DNA of 64,000 nucleotides from Ruegeria sp. YS9 (GTDB lineage Bacteria; Pseudomonadota; Alphaproteobacteria; Rhodobacterales; Rhodobacteraceae): positions 1-64,000 of the forward strand of contig NZ_CP102410.1 of assembly GCF_024628725.1 (NCBI RefSeq), given 5' to 3'. This document shows, one piece after another, positions 1-8,477 of this stretch. The translations under genes were made by a program, and so were the position numbers. Each line of letters starts with the position of its first letter. The first letter of the stretch is position 1. The notes below the pieces were generated by a model. That model ran no database searches. It saw nothing but the letters and a program-made list of their open reading frames with translations, and was not told the origin of the DNA.

Positions 1-1308
1 ATGTACACGCACGAAGACCTGAATGCATTGCGCAATCAATCTCTCAAACTTCAGGGGTGGATTCGTCAGCAGACCTTTAGCCCCGAGATGGAGAAGACAC
101 TCCGCCGGTTTTCGAGCTGGGAGGTGTCCGAGCTGATCTTCCGGGTCAACCAGTCAACCTTTCGCGGAAAGCTGGCCGCTGATCCGTCGCTGCCCGGTGG
201 CGAGGTTGAGCCCGAGGGGCGGCAGCGCTGGTTCAGCCTGGAGGAAGTGAATGAGTTGCGTCGGAGGCTCAAGGTAAATCGCAAATCCCTCATGCCGCCG
301 CGTCCCGAGGGCAAGCGGGCCATTCGCGCAGCCGTGGCGAACTTCAAGGGCGGTGCGGGCAAGTCAACGGTAGCGTTGCATCTTGCGCATGCTGCGGCGC
401 TTGATGGGTACCGTGTTCTTGTCGTTGACTTCGACCCGCAGGCCACGCTGAGCCATTCCATGGGCCTGACCGATGTCGCAGAGGATTATACTGTCTGGGG
501 GATCATGGCCCGTGACCTGATCCGCGAGACCGAGCGCATGAACAACCGGCCCGCCGCGGCCGAGTCCGGCACCGCCCTGCCCCACCGGGAACTGCCCCCG
601 GCGATCACCGATATGGGGCTTGGAGATCTGCGGATCAGCGATTTCATCAGACGGACGTCATGGTCGACCATCGATGCGATCCCATCCTGTGCGAACGCGG
701 CCTTTGTCGAATTTGCCTCGGCACAGTATCGCCACCTGAACCCTGAGTGGTCTTTCTTTGCAGCGGTGTCCCGGTATCTGGATCAAATTCCTGACGACGC
801 CTATGACCTGATCCTGTTCGATTGCCCGCCGGCCATTGGGTATCAGTCCATGAACGCGGTGTTCGCGGCGGACATGTTGTACATCCCGTCTGGCCCGGGA
901 TACTGGGAATATGACTCGACCACGTCCTTTATCGGTCAGTTGGCAGAAGCTTTGGAGGATCTGGCCTACGGGTTCGACAAAACCTTACCCACGGGTAAGA
1001 TCGGTCTTCCCAAAACCTTCTGCGAACTGCGGTTCCTGCTTACACGGTACGAGCCCGGCAACGCCTTGCATCTGGCAATGTTCGATGCCTTTCAGAAGGT
1101 TTTCGGGGACCACGTCGCCCAGCACCCGGTTGAAATGACCCGCGCGGTCGAACAATCCGGCCGCTTTCTGAGTTCGGTTTATGAGATGGACTATCGCGAA
1201 ATGACCCGCGAAACTTGGCGTCGGGCCCGCTCGACCTTTGACAATGTTTACGAGGAATTCCGGGGTGTGATGCTTTCTGCCTGGGACAAGCTGGAGGATG
1301 ACGCATGA
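1..1308 (+). CDS. parA: ParA/RepA-type plasmid partition ATPase
   Basis: This is a partition ATPase of the RepA/ParA type used by low-copy plasmids and chromids; it moves replicon copies by binding DNA in its ATP form and interacting with ParB. A helical N-terminal region with a MerR/HTH-like stretch (about residues 35-100) precedes the ATPase domain. The deviant Walker A motif KGGAGKS lies at residues 116-122 and a second acidic motif (LILFDCPP) follows. The 435 aa length fits the long, autoregulating ParA class. The gene overlaps parB by 4 nt (ATGA) and carries a parS-like palindrome inside its coding sequence. It begins exactly at base 1, which suggests the replicon record was rotated to this gene. 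A replicase is not visible next to it. Confidence 0.9.
   Translation: MYTHEDLNALRNQSLKLQGWIRQQTFSPEMEKTLRRFSSWEVSELIFRVNQSTFRGKLAADPSLPGGEVEPEGRQRWFSLEEVNELRRRLKVNRKSLMPPRPEGKRAIRAAVANFKGGAGKSTVALHLAHAAALDGYRVLVVDFDPQATLSHSMGLTDVAEDYTVWGIMARDLIRETERMNNRPAAAESGTALPHRELPPAITDMGLGDLRISDFIRRTSWSTIDAIPSCANAAFVEFASAQYRHLNPEWSFFAAVSRYLDQIPDDAYDLILFDCPPAIGYQSMNAVFAADMLYIPSGPGYWEYDSTTSFIGQLAEALEDLAYGFDKTLPTGKIGLPKTFCELRFLLTRYEPGNALHLAMFDAFQKVFGDHVAQHPVEMTRAVEQSGRFLSSVYEMDYREMTRETWRRARSTFDNVYEEFRGVMLSAWDKLEDDA
984..999. promoter_or_regulatory. parS-like palindrome, copy 1 (inside parA)
   Basis: The 16-mer CTTACCCACGGGTAAG has perfect 7-bp arms around a 2-bp centre and occurs again, identically, at 2400-2415. 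Exact duplication of a palindrome within a parAB operon is the expected form of a ParB-binding centromere. It lies in codons of parA. The function is inferred from position and symmetry. Confidence 0.65.
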
Positions 1309-2414
1309 GCCGTAAGCGCAGAATGTTTGATATCGACCTGCCTGCAATGGATGACATTCCTGTCGGCAAGGTTCCGGACAAGGTTCTTGAAAAGCGGCGT
1401 GGACCGATGGCTGCGGCCATTTCGGAAAATGCCGATGCGCTGCGCGACCAGCAATCGACGGAAGAGTCCATCCGCGCAGAAAACGATCGTCTTGCGCATG
1501 AGCTTGTGCGGCTGCGTTCCGAAGGCCTGGTGACGGAGCGCGTGGCATTGGGTGACATTCTGTTTGAAAAGTTGACGCGGGATCGCAAACCAGGGCCGGA
1601 TCCCGAGCTGGACGAGTTGAAGGCGTCAATTCAGGAAATTGGATTGTCCAACCCCATCCGACTTGAGCGCCGCACAGATGGACGATTTGAACTGATCCAG
1701 GGGATGCGGCGCCTGTCTGCCTATCGGGCCTTGTACGAGGAAACGGGAGACGAGTCCTATGCCAGAATTCCAGCGGGTATTTCAGAGGCGGGCGATCTCG
1801 ACAGCAGCTACCGGCGCATGGTGGATGAGAACCTGATCCGCAAGGATATCTCGTTTGCTGAAATGGGTGCTTTGGCACGCGCGTATGCCGAAGACCCGGC
1901 AAATGATTGCCCGGATGTAGACAAGGCGGTTTCCACGCTGTTCAAATCCGCCAGTTACACAAAGCGGAGCTATATTAGATCGTTTGCCAGTTTGCTGATG
2001 ATGTTGGACAAGGTTCTGAAACATCCGAACGACATTCCACGCAACGTAGGCGTAGAGTTGAAGCGCAAGCTGGACGCAACACCGGGTCTGGTGCGCCAGG
2101 TGAGCGCCGCAGTCATGAGCGAGCCGGACCGTGACGGAGCGCGGGAAGTTGCTATCCTCAGGTCTTTTCTGGGCGCACAGGAAACAAGCGTGGCAAGGAA
2201 GGCTCCGGTTGAAAGCGCCGGTAAACCACGGCGTGCGAAGACCACGTTTCAGGTATCTGGGCGGGCAGGGATCGCCAAGTGCTCGGCATCCAGTGGTCGG
2301 ATTGAGTTGAGATATGATTTGGACTTTACACGTGTTGATCGCAGCAAACTTGAGGCGGCAATAGCTGCTTTCATCGATGCTCTTCCCGAGGAAGATGATC
2401 TTACCCACGGGTAA
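1305..2414 (+). CDS. parB: ParB/RepB-type centromere-binding protein
   Basis: This 369 aa protein is a RepB/ParB-family partition protein. A ParB/Srx-type nuclease-like domain is visible at about residues 78-180 (ELKASIQEIGLSNPIRLE, then QGMRRLSAYRAL) and is followed by a helix-turn-helix region (about residues 185-250). It binds centromere sites and recruits ParA. The start overlaps the parA stop (ATGA), so the pair is translationally coupled. Its stop codon lies inside the second parS-like palindrome. In classical repABC operons repC follows, but here a terminator and a gene-poor region follow instead, so the replicon may use another replicase located elsewhere. Confidence 0.88.
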   Translation: MSRKRRMFDIDLPAMDDIPVGKVPDKVLEKRRGPMAAAISENADALRDQQSTEESIRAENDRLAHELVRLRSEGLVTERVALGDILFEKLTRDRKPGPDPELDELKASIQEIGLSNPIRLERRTDGRFELIQGMRRLSAYRALYEETGDESYARIPAGISEAGDLDSSYRRMVDENLIRKDISFAEMGALARAYAEDPANDCPDVDKAVSTLFKSASYTKRSYIRSFASLLMMLDKVLKHPNDIPRNVGVELKRKLDATPGLVRQVSAAVMSEPDRDGAREVAILRSFLGAQETSVARKAPVESAGKPRRAKTTFQVSGRAGIAKCSASSGRIELRYDLDFTRVDRSKLEAAIAAFIDALPEEDDLTHG

Positions 2415-2415
2415 G
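2400..2415. promoter_or_regulatory. parS-like palindrome, copy 2 (over the parB stop codon)
   Basis: This is the same 16-mer as at 984-999, CTTACCCACGGGTAAG. The TAA stop of parB (2412-2414) is part of the right arm. The pairing with the first copy supports a centromere role, possibly with autoregulation of the operon; this is inference. Confidence 0.65.
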
Positions 2416-2439
2416 GTTTGGTTTGAAGCTCCGAGAAAG

Positions 2440-2469
2440 GGCGCCGGTCGAATCCGGCGCCTTTGTCTT
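2440..2469 (+). terminator. Rho-independent terminator after parAB
   Basis: Arms GGCGCCGG (2440-2447) and CCGGCGCC (2454-2461) are perfect complements with a 6-nt loop, followed by the T-rich tract TTTGTCTT. It sits 25 nt after the parB stop and would end the parAB transcript. Confidence 0.8.
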
Positions 2470-2797
2470 GTCGCAAAAGCCTGGGCGTTCTCAGCAAGGG
2501 ATACCTGCCCATGAGTCCCCCTGAGTCTTCTTGCCTGAAGCTAGTGTCCTGTCACCGGCGCGGCAGGGGCTTGAGAGCGGCACGTGTGGCCTCTGTCATT
2601 GACGTTGGTTCAGAAACGTCCCGTTACGAGGAATGTTGTCGGGGCCACGCATCACGGCGTTTTGTCCCGGTTCGTGCCTTCAGGTCAGGGTAGGGGACTC
2701 GAAGCCGGTTCGGGATTGCAGCTTGCAATATGTGATGTGGGAACACGGGTGACATTACAGTTGTTCAGCGCGCGGAGTCTCGTCACAAGGATAACAT

Positions 2798-2817
2798 GTG
2801 ATAAGGAAAATTATCAC
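2798..2817. repeat. Inverted repeat GTGATAA / TTATCAC
   Basis: Perfect 7-bp arms GTGATAA (2798-2804) and TTATCAC (2811-2817) are separated by GGAAAA. The arms resemble, but do not match, DnaA boxes (TTATCCACA). A protein-binding site near an origin or promoter is possible. Confidence 0.45.
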
Positions 2818-2849
2818 GGTTTATAAGACTCGAGTCGCATTCGAAAGTA

Positions 2850-2877
2850 GTGTGCAAAAATATCATTTTTTGCACAC
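2850..2877. repeat. Long AT-rich inverted repeat with 11-bp arms
   Basis: GTGTGCAAAAA (2850-2860) and TTTTTGCACAC (2867-2877) are exact reverse complements with a 6-nt loop. The structure could be a hairpin, an operator or part of a replication origin. It is not followed by a convincing T-tract on the plus strand. Confidence 0.5.
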
Positions 2878-3388
2878 AAAGCTTGCAAGGGGATTTGCAC
2901 CTTCGCGATTTCGGGGCACCCAATTCAACCGAACAACGCAAAACCGGGGTGTGATGTGAAATCCTGAACGCACCAAATCGGTCCGGCGCACGGGTTTGGC
3001 TTGGGCGCAGGGTCCACAACCAATAATGGACGATCGCAATGCGGGTGACGCAGGCGCATATTCCCTGGTCATGCAGTGCAGTCCGAAATCAGCATGCACC
3101 ATGGCCATGATCCCCGAGCAGCCATCTGCACGGCGGCCAACCAAATCAAGTTGTTCATCACGCCAACCTTGGTCCAGGTGCATCGATGCCAGGCTGTCTG
3201 CCCTGACGGGAATGGACCTGGTCGACATGGCGGGCAAAGTTCAATTCGCGCCGGCCGCGCTGCCCGGTTCCGCAGGTTTCTCGACCGGCGGGCTTGGCGG
3301 ATCGCCATTCCCATCCAGGCGGATTTCAAAGAATTTTGCGAGAGACCCGTATCCCGGATACAATGCGCGTCACTTTGAGAGGGGCAGA

Positions 3389-4315
3389 ATGCGCTATCTG
3401 TTATTGCAAGTATTGGCGATCGTCGCTTTTGCAGGCGCGCTTTGTGCAGAAAAGAACGATTACATCGAACTTGCACAAAGAGGATGGGGGTATGAGCTGC
3501 GGTCCACGATGCTGGGCCGTGATATGGCGATACCCGTTCACATCAATGGCCGCGATCAGGCCGGTGCAGCCTTGTGCCTGGTCGGTGAAAAACCGCATCC
3601 GCAAACGCTTGTCGTTCTTGATACCTTTCGGGCTTTGCTGAAACACAGCTTCGGCCACCCGACACCCATGCGGTACGCTGGCCCATCTGCGCGGGATTGT
3701 GGAACCGGTCGAACCGTGGTTTTGCGATTGTATTCCGGGTACCCTCCCAACCGGGACCTTTCCGCAGATATCGACTGGCTCAGTGAACTCCACCAGCTTG
3801 GACTGCCTGCGGGTCGGACCTATGTGGTGACATCACCGGCGATGGCACAGACCTTTTTTGGTCATCGGGGGCAGGGGACCCATATCGTGGTGAAACAACC
3901 GGCGCATGATCGACCCAGCAAGCTGGAAAGAGATTTTCACAAATCGATTCTGCTGGAAGAGCTGTTTCAGTCCTTCACCTTCGGCATGGACATCCTGCTG
4001 TATGACAAATCGTCAGGGTTTTTGTCCAAATTGCAGGAAACGCCGGTAAACTTGCAGCGCCTGCCTTGGAGTTCGCACGACTTCATGCGCGCATTGCTGG
4101 ATTCGAACCCAAGCGGTCTTTGTGCGTTTGACGTCTTCATGATGCATGCTGTCGCGCAATCCCCGGTGGATCAAACCATTGACCCCGGCTTTATCGATTA
4201 CATTGACGCCCAATATGACCGCCTATGGGCGCAGACGGATGAAACCCTGGCCAATCCCAGATTTGCAGCCCTTTTTGATGAAGGCTGCACCAATTCGGTT
4301 CGTGTGGCCAGGTAA
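3389..4315 (+). CDS. Secreted protein, DUF2927-like
   Basis: The open frame extends upstream to 2996, but the start at 3389 has a good ribosome site (GAGAGGGG at 3377-3384) and gives a clear signal peptide (MRYLLLQVLAIVAFAGALCA). The 308 aa product has an HKSILLEELFQSFTFGMDIL segment resembling the conserved acidic region of the DUF2927 family, which is common in rhodobacteria and has no assigned function. Two cysteine pairs are possible in the exported form. It stands alone, 84 nt before the MoxR operon. The family assignment is from memory of the motif and is tentative. Confidence 0.6.
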   Translation: MRYLLLQVLAIVAFAGALCAEKNDYIELAQRGWGYELRSTMLGRDMAIPVHINGRDQAGAALCLVGEKPHPQTLVVLDTFRALLKHSFGHPTPMRYAGPSARDCGTGRTVVLRLYSGYPPNRDLSADIDWLSELHQLGLPAGRTYVVTSPAMAQTFFGHRGQGTHIVVKQPAHDRPSKLERDFHKSILLEELFQSFTFGMDILLYDKSSGFLSKLQETPVNLQRLPWSSHDFMRALLDSNPSGLCAFDVFMMHAVAQSPVDQTIDPGFIDYIDAQYDRLWAQTDETLANPRFAALFDEGCTNSVRVAR

Positions 4316-4399
4316 TACCATCTGACGTGTTTTGTCGGGCGGGTGACTCCGGGTAGCCTGAGCGCAGGCAACGCGCCCTCAGAGGCTATGGGAGGACAT

Positions 4400-5356
4400 A
4401 TGGATACGAGGCCTGAAAACCCGCCACGCGCCATTGCGGGATTGTCCGCGTATCTGTCGCAGGGGCTTATCGGTCACGCGCATCTGGTGGACTCTCTTTT
4501 GATCGCGCTGCTGGAAGGTGGCCATCTTCTTGTAGAAGGTCCGCCCGGTCTGGCGAAGACTCGAGCGGTCAAATGGCTGTCTAACGCTGTCGAGGGCGGC
4601 TTTGCCCGCATTCAATGCACACCTGACCTGATGCCGTCCGATCTGACCGGAACACCGGTTTACCAGCCTCAGGAAGGCCGCTTTGAATTTGTTCCGGGGC
4701 CGGTGTTTCACACGCTGGTGCTGGTTGACGAGATCAACCGCGCGCCGCCAAAGGTGCAGTCCGCCTTGCTGGAGGCCATGGCAGAACATCAGGTTACGGT
4801 TGGAAATGAAACCTATGCCCTGCCGGATCCCTTTCTGGTCGTGGCGACCCAGAACCCCATTGAACACGACGGAACCTTTCCCTTGCCCGAGGCGCAGTTG
4901 GACAGGTTTCTGCTGCATGTCGTACTGACATTGCCGGATCTGGAAACGGAACGCGAAATCCTCGATCTGGTCATCGCCGAAACACGGAATGGGCCGCCGG
5001 TCGCGCAGCAGATGACGCTTGAAGAGCTGAAGATTGCCCGTGCCGAGGCGCAGTCGGTTCACGTCGCGCCAGAGCTGCGGGACTATATCGTCCGGCTTGT
5101 GCTTGCGACCCGTGAAGGCCCGTTTGCCGATTTCGTCGAGCACGCAGTCTCGCCGCGTGGGTCGTTGGCCCTGGCCTCGGCATCGCGCGCACGCGCCTAT
5201 CTGCGCGGTCGGGATTTCGCCCTGCCTGAAGATGTCGCCGCCGTCGCGCCCGATGCGCTGGCCCACCGCATGGTGCTGACCTGGAGAGCCGTTGCAGATG
5301 GCAAAAAGCCGCGCGAGTTGGTGGCGGACATTCTGAATGCGGTCGAGCCGCTGTGA
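4400..5356 (+). CDS. MoxR-family AAA+ ATPase
   Basis: This is a MoxR-type AAA+ ATPase (318 aa), a chaperone-like enzyme acting with von Willebrand proteins in maturation or metal insertion. Walker A is GPPGLAKT (about residues 47-54), Walker B is LVLVDEINR, and the sensor region is VATQNPIE. The frame is open from 4343, but GGAGG at 4391-4395 places the start at 4400. It heads a seven-gene operon whose members all overlap or abut. MxaR of methanol dehydrogenase clusters is a member of this family, and a methanol dehydrogenase gene lies 16 kb downstream, so a role in its maturation is plausible. Confidence 0.92.
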   Translation: MDTRPENPPRAIAGLSAYLSQGLIGHAHLVDSLLIALLEGGHLLVEGPPGLAKTRAVKWLSNAVEGGFARIQCTPDLMPSDLTGTPVYQPQEGRFEFVPGPVFHTLVLVDEINRAPPKVQSALLEAMAEHQVTVGNETYALPDPFLVVATQNPIEHDGTFPLPEAQLDRFLLHVVLTLPDLETEREILDLVIAETRNGPPVAQQMTLEELKIARAEAQSVHVAPELRDYIVRLVLATREGPFADFVEHAVSPRGSLALASASRARAYLRGRDFALPEDVAAVAPDALAHRMVLTWRAVADGKKPRELVADILNAVEPL

Positions 5357-6258
5357 CGGGGGTACTGGCACATGCGGGGGTTCGCCTGACGACCGAGGCT
5401 TTGATTGCATTGCGGCATATCGCGTTGACCGACCACGGCAACCCGACAATGACGGCCCTGCCCGGAGGATTTTTGACCCGAAAACGCGGGCAGGGCGTCG
5501 AGGTTGCAGATGTACGCGAATACGTGGACGGGGATGACATTCGTCATTTGGATCGCGGTACAACCGCCCGCACGGGGCGTTTGCATATCCGGCAGTTTCA
5601 GGAGGAACAGGATCGCGTCGCCCTGTTGGTTGCGGATTTTCGTGCGCCGATGTTCTGGGGCCTCCGACGGGCGTTTCTGTCAGTCGCTGCCGCCGAAGCC
5701 CTGACCCTGATCGGGTGGTTCATGGTTGAAAGCGGCGGCCGTGTTGGTCTGTTGGCGCTCACCACCGGCGCACCCGTCATCGTACCCTTGCGCGGAAAAA
5801 CGCGCGGGATGCTGGATGTGATCGGTGGCATGGTTCAGGCCCACGCGCACAGTCTGACCGGGCTGCAAAAGGGTGAGGATGAAAGCTGGACACTGGAACA
5901 GGCACTTGTCGGCGTTGAGCGCCTGACGCCGACTGGCGCCGAGATTATCATCGCGTCTGGCTTCGATCAGCAGGGAGGCGGCTTTTCGGACGTGCTGGAC
6001 CGGCTCGATCATCGCCGCAACCCCAGACTGTTGCTTGTGACCGAAAGCAAAGCGCATGAGATGCCCAAAGGCTGGTATCCGTTCCGCCTTTCTGATGGGC
6101 GGCAAAAGCGGGTCTATCTGGCCCAGGCAGAGCCTTCCGGTGAACTTGCGTTTCAGAAGGTCGCAACACATCCTGCGCTTGTCCTGAATGCCAGTGACCC
6201 GGTCGAACAAACCTCTCGTCGCATTTCGTCGGTTTTCGCGGCAAGATATGTGGCATGA
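5353..6258 (+). CDS. DUF58 protein of the MoxR/Bat operon
   Basis: This 301 aa protein has the DUF58 signature, including VREYVDGDDIRHLDRG and the downstream TARTGRLHIRQFQEEQDR segment. DUF58 proteins (MxaS in methylotrophs) carry a von Willebrand-like fold and partner MoxR ATPases. Translation probably starts at GTG 5353, which overlaps the moxR stop (GTGA). It is cytoplasmic or peripheral, with no clear membrane segment. The next gene overlaps it by 4 nt. Confidence 0.85.
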   Translation: MTGVLAHAGVRLTTEALIALRHIALTDHGNPTMTALPGGFLTRKRGQGVEVADVREYVDGDDIRHLDRGTTARTGRLHIRQFQEEQDRVALLVADFRAPMFWGLRRAFLSVAAAEALTLIGWFMVESGGRVGLLALTTGAPVIVPLRGKTRGMLDVIGGMVQAHAHSLTGLQKGEDESWTLEQALVGVERLTPTGAEIIIASGFDQQGGGFSDVLDRLDHRRNPRLLLVTESKAHEMPKGWYPFRLSDGRQKRVYLAQAEPSGELAFQKVATHPALVLNASDPVEQTSRRISSVFAARYVA

Positions 6259-6626
6259 GTGAGAAAGCACTCTCTGAAGCCACGATGTTGGCCAGCCTGC
6301 GGGATATCCATTTGCCCGCCGAGGCCGCAGGCGGGGCGGTCGCGGAATACGCGGCTGTTCTTGGTATCGCGGCGCTGGCCTCGGTCGGCTGTGTCGCCAT
6401 CCTGCGGTTGCTGAGCATCAGGACCGCAGCAAACATACAGCTGGGCCCATCTGATCAGTCTGCCGAACAACCGGGGTGGTCCGTGGATCGCCGCAGGGTG
6501 GCTCTTTTGCACAAACTGCGCGCTCAGAATCCGAAGCGTTATGCAGAGTTGACGGGTGATCTTTACCAACCCGGCGGTGAACCGGATCTGGAGACCTTGC
6601 AAGAGGAGGTCGCGGGTCGTGTTTGA
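6255..6626 (+). CDS. Small membrane protein, DUF4381-like
   Basis: A 123 aa protein with LRDIHLPAEA near its N-terminus, one hydrophobic segment (about residues 29-50) and a basic cytoplasmic tail. This layout matches the DUF4381 proteins that sit between DUF58 and von Willebrand genes in Bat operons. Its start overlaps the DUF58 stop (ATGA) and its end overlaps the next start by 8 nt. Its biochemical role is unknown, probably as a membrane scaffold of the complex. Confidence 0.75.
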   Translation: MSEKALSEATMLASLRDIHLPAEAAGGAVAEYAAVLGIAALASVGCVAILRLLSIRTAANIQLGPSDQSAEQPGWSVDRRRVALLHKLRAQNPKRYAELTGDLYQPGGEPDLETLQEEVAGRV

Positions 6627-7578
6627 ACTTGCTGATCCCTGGGTCTTGCTGGCGCTGCCATTGCCTCTTGTCATCATGCGTTTGGTCAAACCGCGGCCGG
6701 TTTTCGAGCGGGGGTTCCCAGTCCCGGACCGCATAGGCGGAATGCTTATGGCGGCCAGCCCACAGGTTAAGGCCAGGACCCGGGTTTTGGCGGACCTCCT
6801 GATTTTGTGGATCATTTGGGCGCTCACGATTTTTGCCCTGTCCGGTCCGCGCGAACTGCAACCCGTCAGCGCCTTGAAAGTGTCCGGACGGGACCTTGCG
6901 ATTGTTCTGGATCTTTCGGGATCGATGGTGCGGGATGATTTTCATCTCGACGGGCGCCAGATCACCCGTTTGGAGGCGGTGACCCGCGTTGGATCCGAGT
7001 TCGCCCGACGCCGCGCCGGCGACCGGGTGGCCTTGATTGTTTTCGGGTCCGAAGCCTATTTCGCCACGCCTTTCACTTTCGATACCGAGGCTGTCGCGCG
7101 ACGGATCCAAGAGGCCACGATCGGTATCTCGGGCCGTGCGACGAACATCTCCGATGGTCTGGGCCTTGCTTTGAAGCGCCTGGCCAACAGCCAGGCGGCG
7201 TCGCGGGTCGTCATTCTGTTGTCGGATGGGGTGAACAACGCGGGCGCCACGAACCCCGGTGGCGTGGCCGAACTGGCGGCCGAGATGGGGGTGCGGGTCC
7301 ATACGATTGCTCTGGGTCCAAAAGACCTGCAAAGCGCCGAACCTGGTGAGCGCGGCGTCGTCGATGCGACGACCCTGCGCGCCATTGCCGAAATTTCCGG
7401 CGGCGAAGCATTTCGCGTCAAGACCACCGATGATCTTATTGAAGTGACACAGGCACTGGATCGGTTGGAGGCGACGGACAGCGCGGGCCTTACGGCCGAG
7501 GTCTACCGATCATTTTGGACCTGGCCCGCAGCAATGGCGGCCGCACTTGCCCTGTTGGCGGCGTGGAGGCAAGCGTGA
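6619..7578 (+). CDS. BatA-like von Willebrand factor A membrane protein
   Basis: This 319 aa protein has N-terminal membrane segments (LADPWVLLALPLPLVIM, and another near residue 60), a VWA domain with the metal-dependent adhesion motif DLSGSM, and a C-terminal membrane helix. The frame is open upstream to 6556, but AAGAGGAGGT (6601-6610) points to GTG at 6619. BatA/MxaC-type proteins face the periplasm and work with MoxR. The gene overlaps both neighbours. Confidence 0.87.
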   Translation: MFELADPWVLLALPLPLVIMRLVKPRPVFERGFPVPDRIGGMLMAASPQVKARTRVLADLLILWIIWALTIFALSGPRELQPVSALKVSGRDLAIVLDLSGSMVRDDFHLDGRQITRLEAVTRVGSEFARRRAGDRVALIVFGSEAYFATPFTFDTEAVARRIQEATIGISGRATNISDGLGLALKRLANSQAASRVVILLSDGVNNAGATNPGGVAELAAEMGVRVHTIALGPKDLQSAEPGERGVVDATTLRAIAEISGGEAFRVKTTDDLIEVTQALDRLEATDSAGLTAEVYRSFWTWPAAMAAALALLAAWRQA

Positions 7579-8477
7579 TGATTGAGCTGGATGTCACCCT
7601 GCTCAGACCGGTCTGGGGGCTTTTGCTGCCCGTCGTCTGCGGGGCAGGGTGGTGGTTGCTTTCCCGCGCCGGAGGGTTCGGAGCCTGGGACAAGATTACC
7701 GAACCGCAGCTTGTCCAGGCGATGGCCGCGATTGGCCGGATCGAAGGCGGCTCCTTTCCGCTCAAACCGGCCGCGTTGCTGCTGACCACCGGCATCATCG
7801 CAATTGCTCTGACCGGCCCGGCAATCGAACGGCGCGACGCGCAAACCTATCGCAATCTGGATGGCGTTTTGTTACTTGTGGATGCATCTGACAGCGTGGC
7901 GGAAGGCGACCGCTGGCCGCAAGTGCTGAGCATGGGGCGTTTGGGTGTCAGTGCGCTTGGGTCCCGCCCCGGCGGCATCATCGTATACGCGGGCGACGCC
8001 TATGTCGCCACGGATATGACAACCGATCACCGCCAATTGGGTCAAACGCTCTCGCTCATCGATGGGCAGACCGTTCCGGACAAGGGATCGCGACCCGAAC
8101 GCGCACTGGCTTTGGCGTTGCAGCGGATGGAAGAGGCGGGCATCCTGGCCGGGGACGTCGTCTTGTTCACTGACGGGGACGGACTTGGAGCACCTTCTTT
8201 GCAGCAGGTCGCATCGCTTGCCTCACGAGGGGCACGTGTGTCTTTGGTTTCAGTTCACCCTCCGACTGCGCAAAGTCAAACCCATGCCGCGCTCGGCGGG
8301 GGTGCCGTCTTCACTTTGGACCAGTCAGATGATCTGGTCAATTGGCTGGCAGATGATGCCGCCACCCGCTTGAAACGGGCGGACTATCCGGTGCTGTTCT
8401 GGCACGATCTGGGACGGTACCTGTTGTTCTTCGCTCTGCTCCCCCTGCTGTTTTTGTTCTGGAGGGAAGAGGCATGA
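7578..8477 (+). CDS. BatB-like von Willebrand factor A membrane protein
   Basis: This is a second VWA protein (299 aa) with the motif LLVDASDSV (DxSxS), two N-terminal hydrophobic segments and a C-terminal membrane helix. It is a divergent relative of the preceding gene. ATG 7578 shares one base with the previous stop (TGATG); the in-frame GTG at 7575 is an alternative start. BatB/MxaL-type proteins form the membrane complex with BatA and the TPR protein that follows. Confidence 0.83.
   Translation: MIELDVTLLRPVWGLLLPVVCGAGWWLLSRAGGFGAWDKITEPQLVQAMAAIGRIEGGSFPLKPAALLLTTGIIAIALTGPAIERRDAQTYRNLDGVLLLVDASDSVAEGDRWPQVLSMGRLGVSALGSRPGGIIVYAGDAYVATDMTTDHRQLGQTLSLIDGQTVPDKGSRPERALALALQRMEEAGILAGDVVLFTDGDGLGAPSLQQVASLASRGARVSLVSVHPPTAQSQTHAALGGGAVFTLDQSDDLVNWLADDAATRLKRADYPVLFWHDLGRYLLFFALLPLLFLFWREEA

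Larger units (their letters stand above)
2470..3388. other. Gene-poor region, candidate origin or control region
   Basis: About 920 bp between the parAB terminator and the next gene hold no reading frame that looks like a protein: the short frames lack ribosome sites, recognisable domains and sensible composition. An AT-rich part (about 2785-2880) carries two inverted repeats, listed separately. Its position beside parAB makes an origin or incompatibility region possible, but I cannot identify iterons or clear DnaA boxes. Confidence 0.4.

Noticed and set aside
985..1902. 305-codon minus-strand open frame over the parA/parB junction
   Set aside because: It lies opposite well-supported parA and parB, has proline/arginine-rich shadow composition and no ribosome site.
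2463..2826. Short plus-strand frames in the gap after parAB
   Set aside because: Products have no domain, no proper start signal and unusual composition; they are best treated as non-coding.
2996..3388. Upstream extension of the DUF2927-like frame
   Set aside because: It lacks a ribosome site and would bury the clear signal peptide that starts at 3389.
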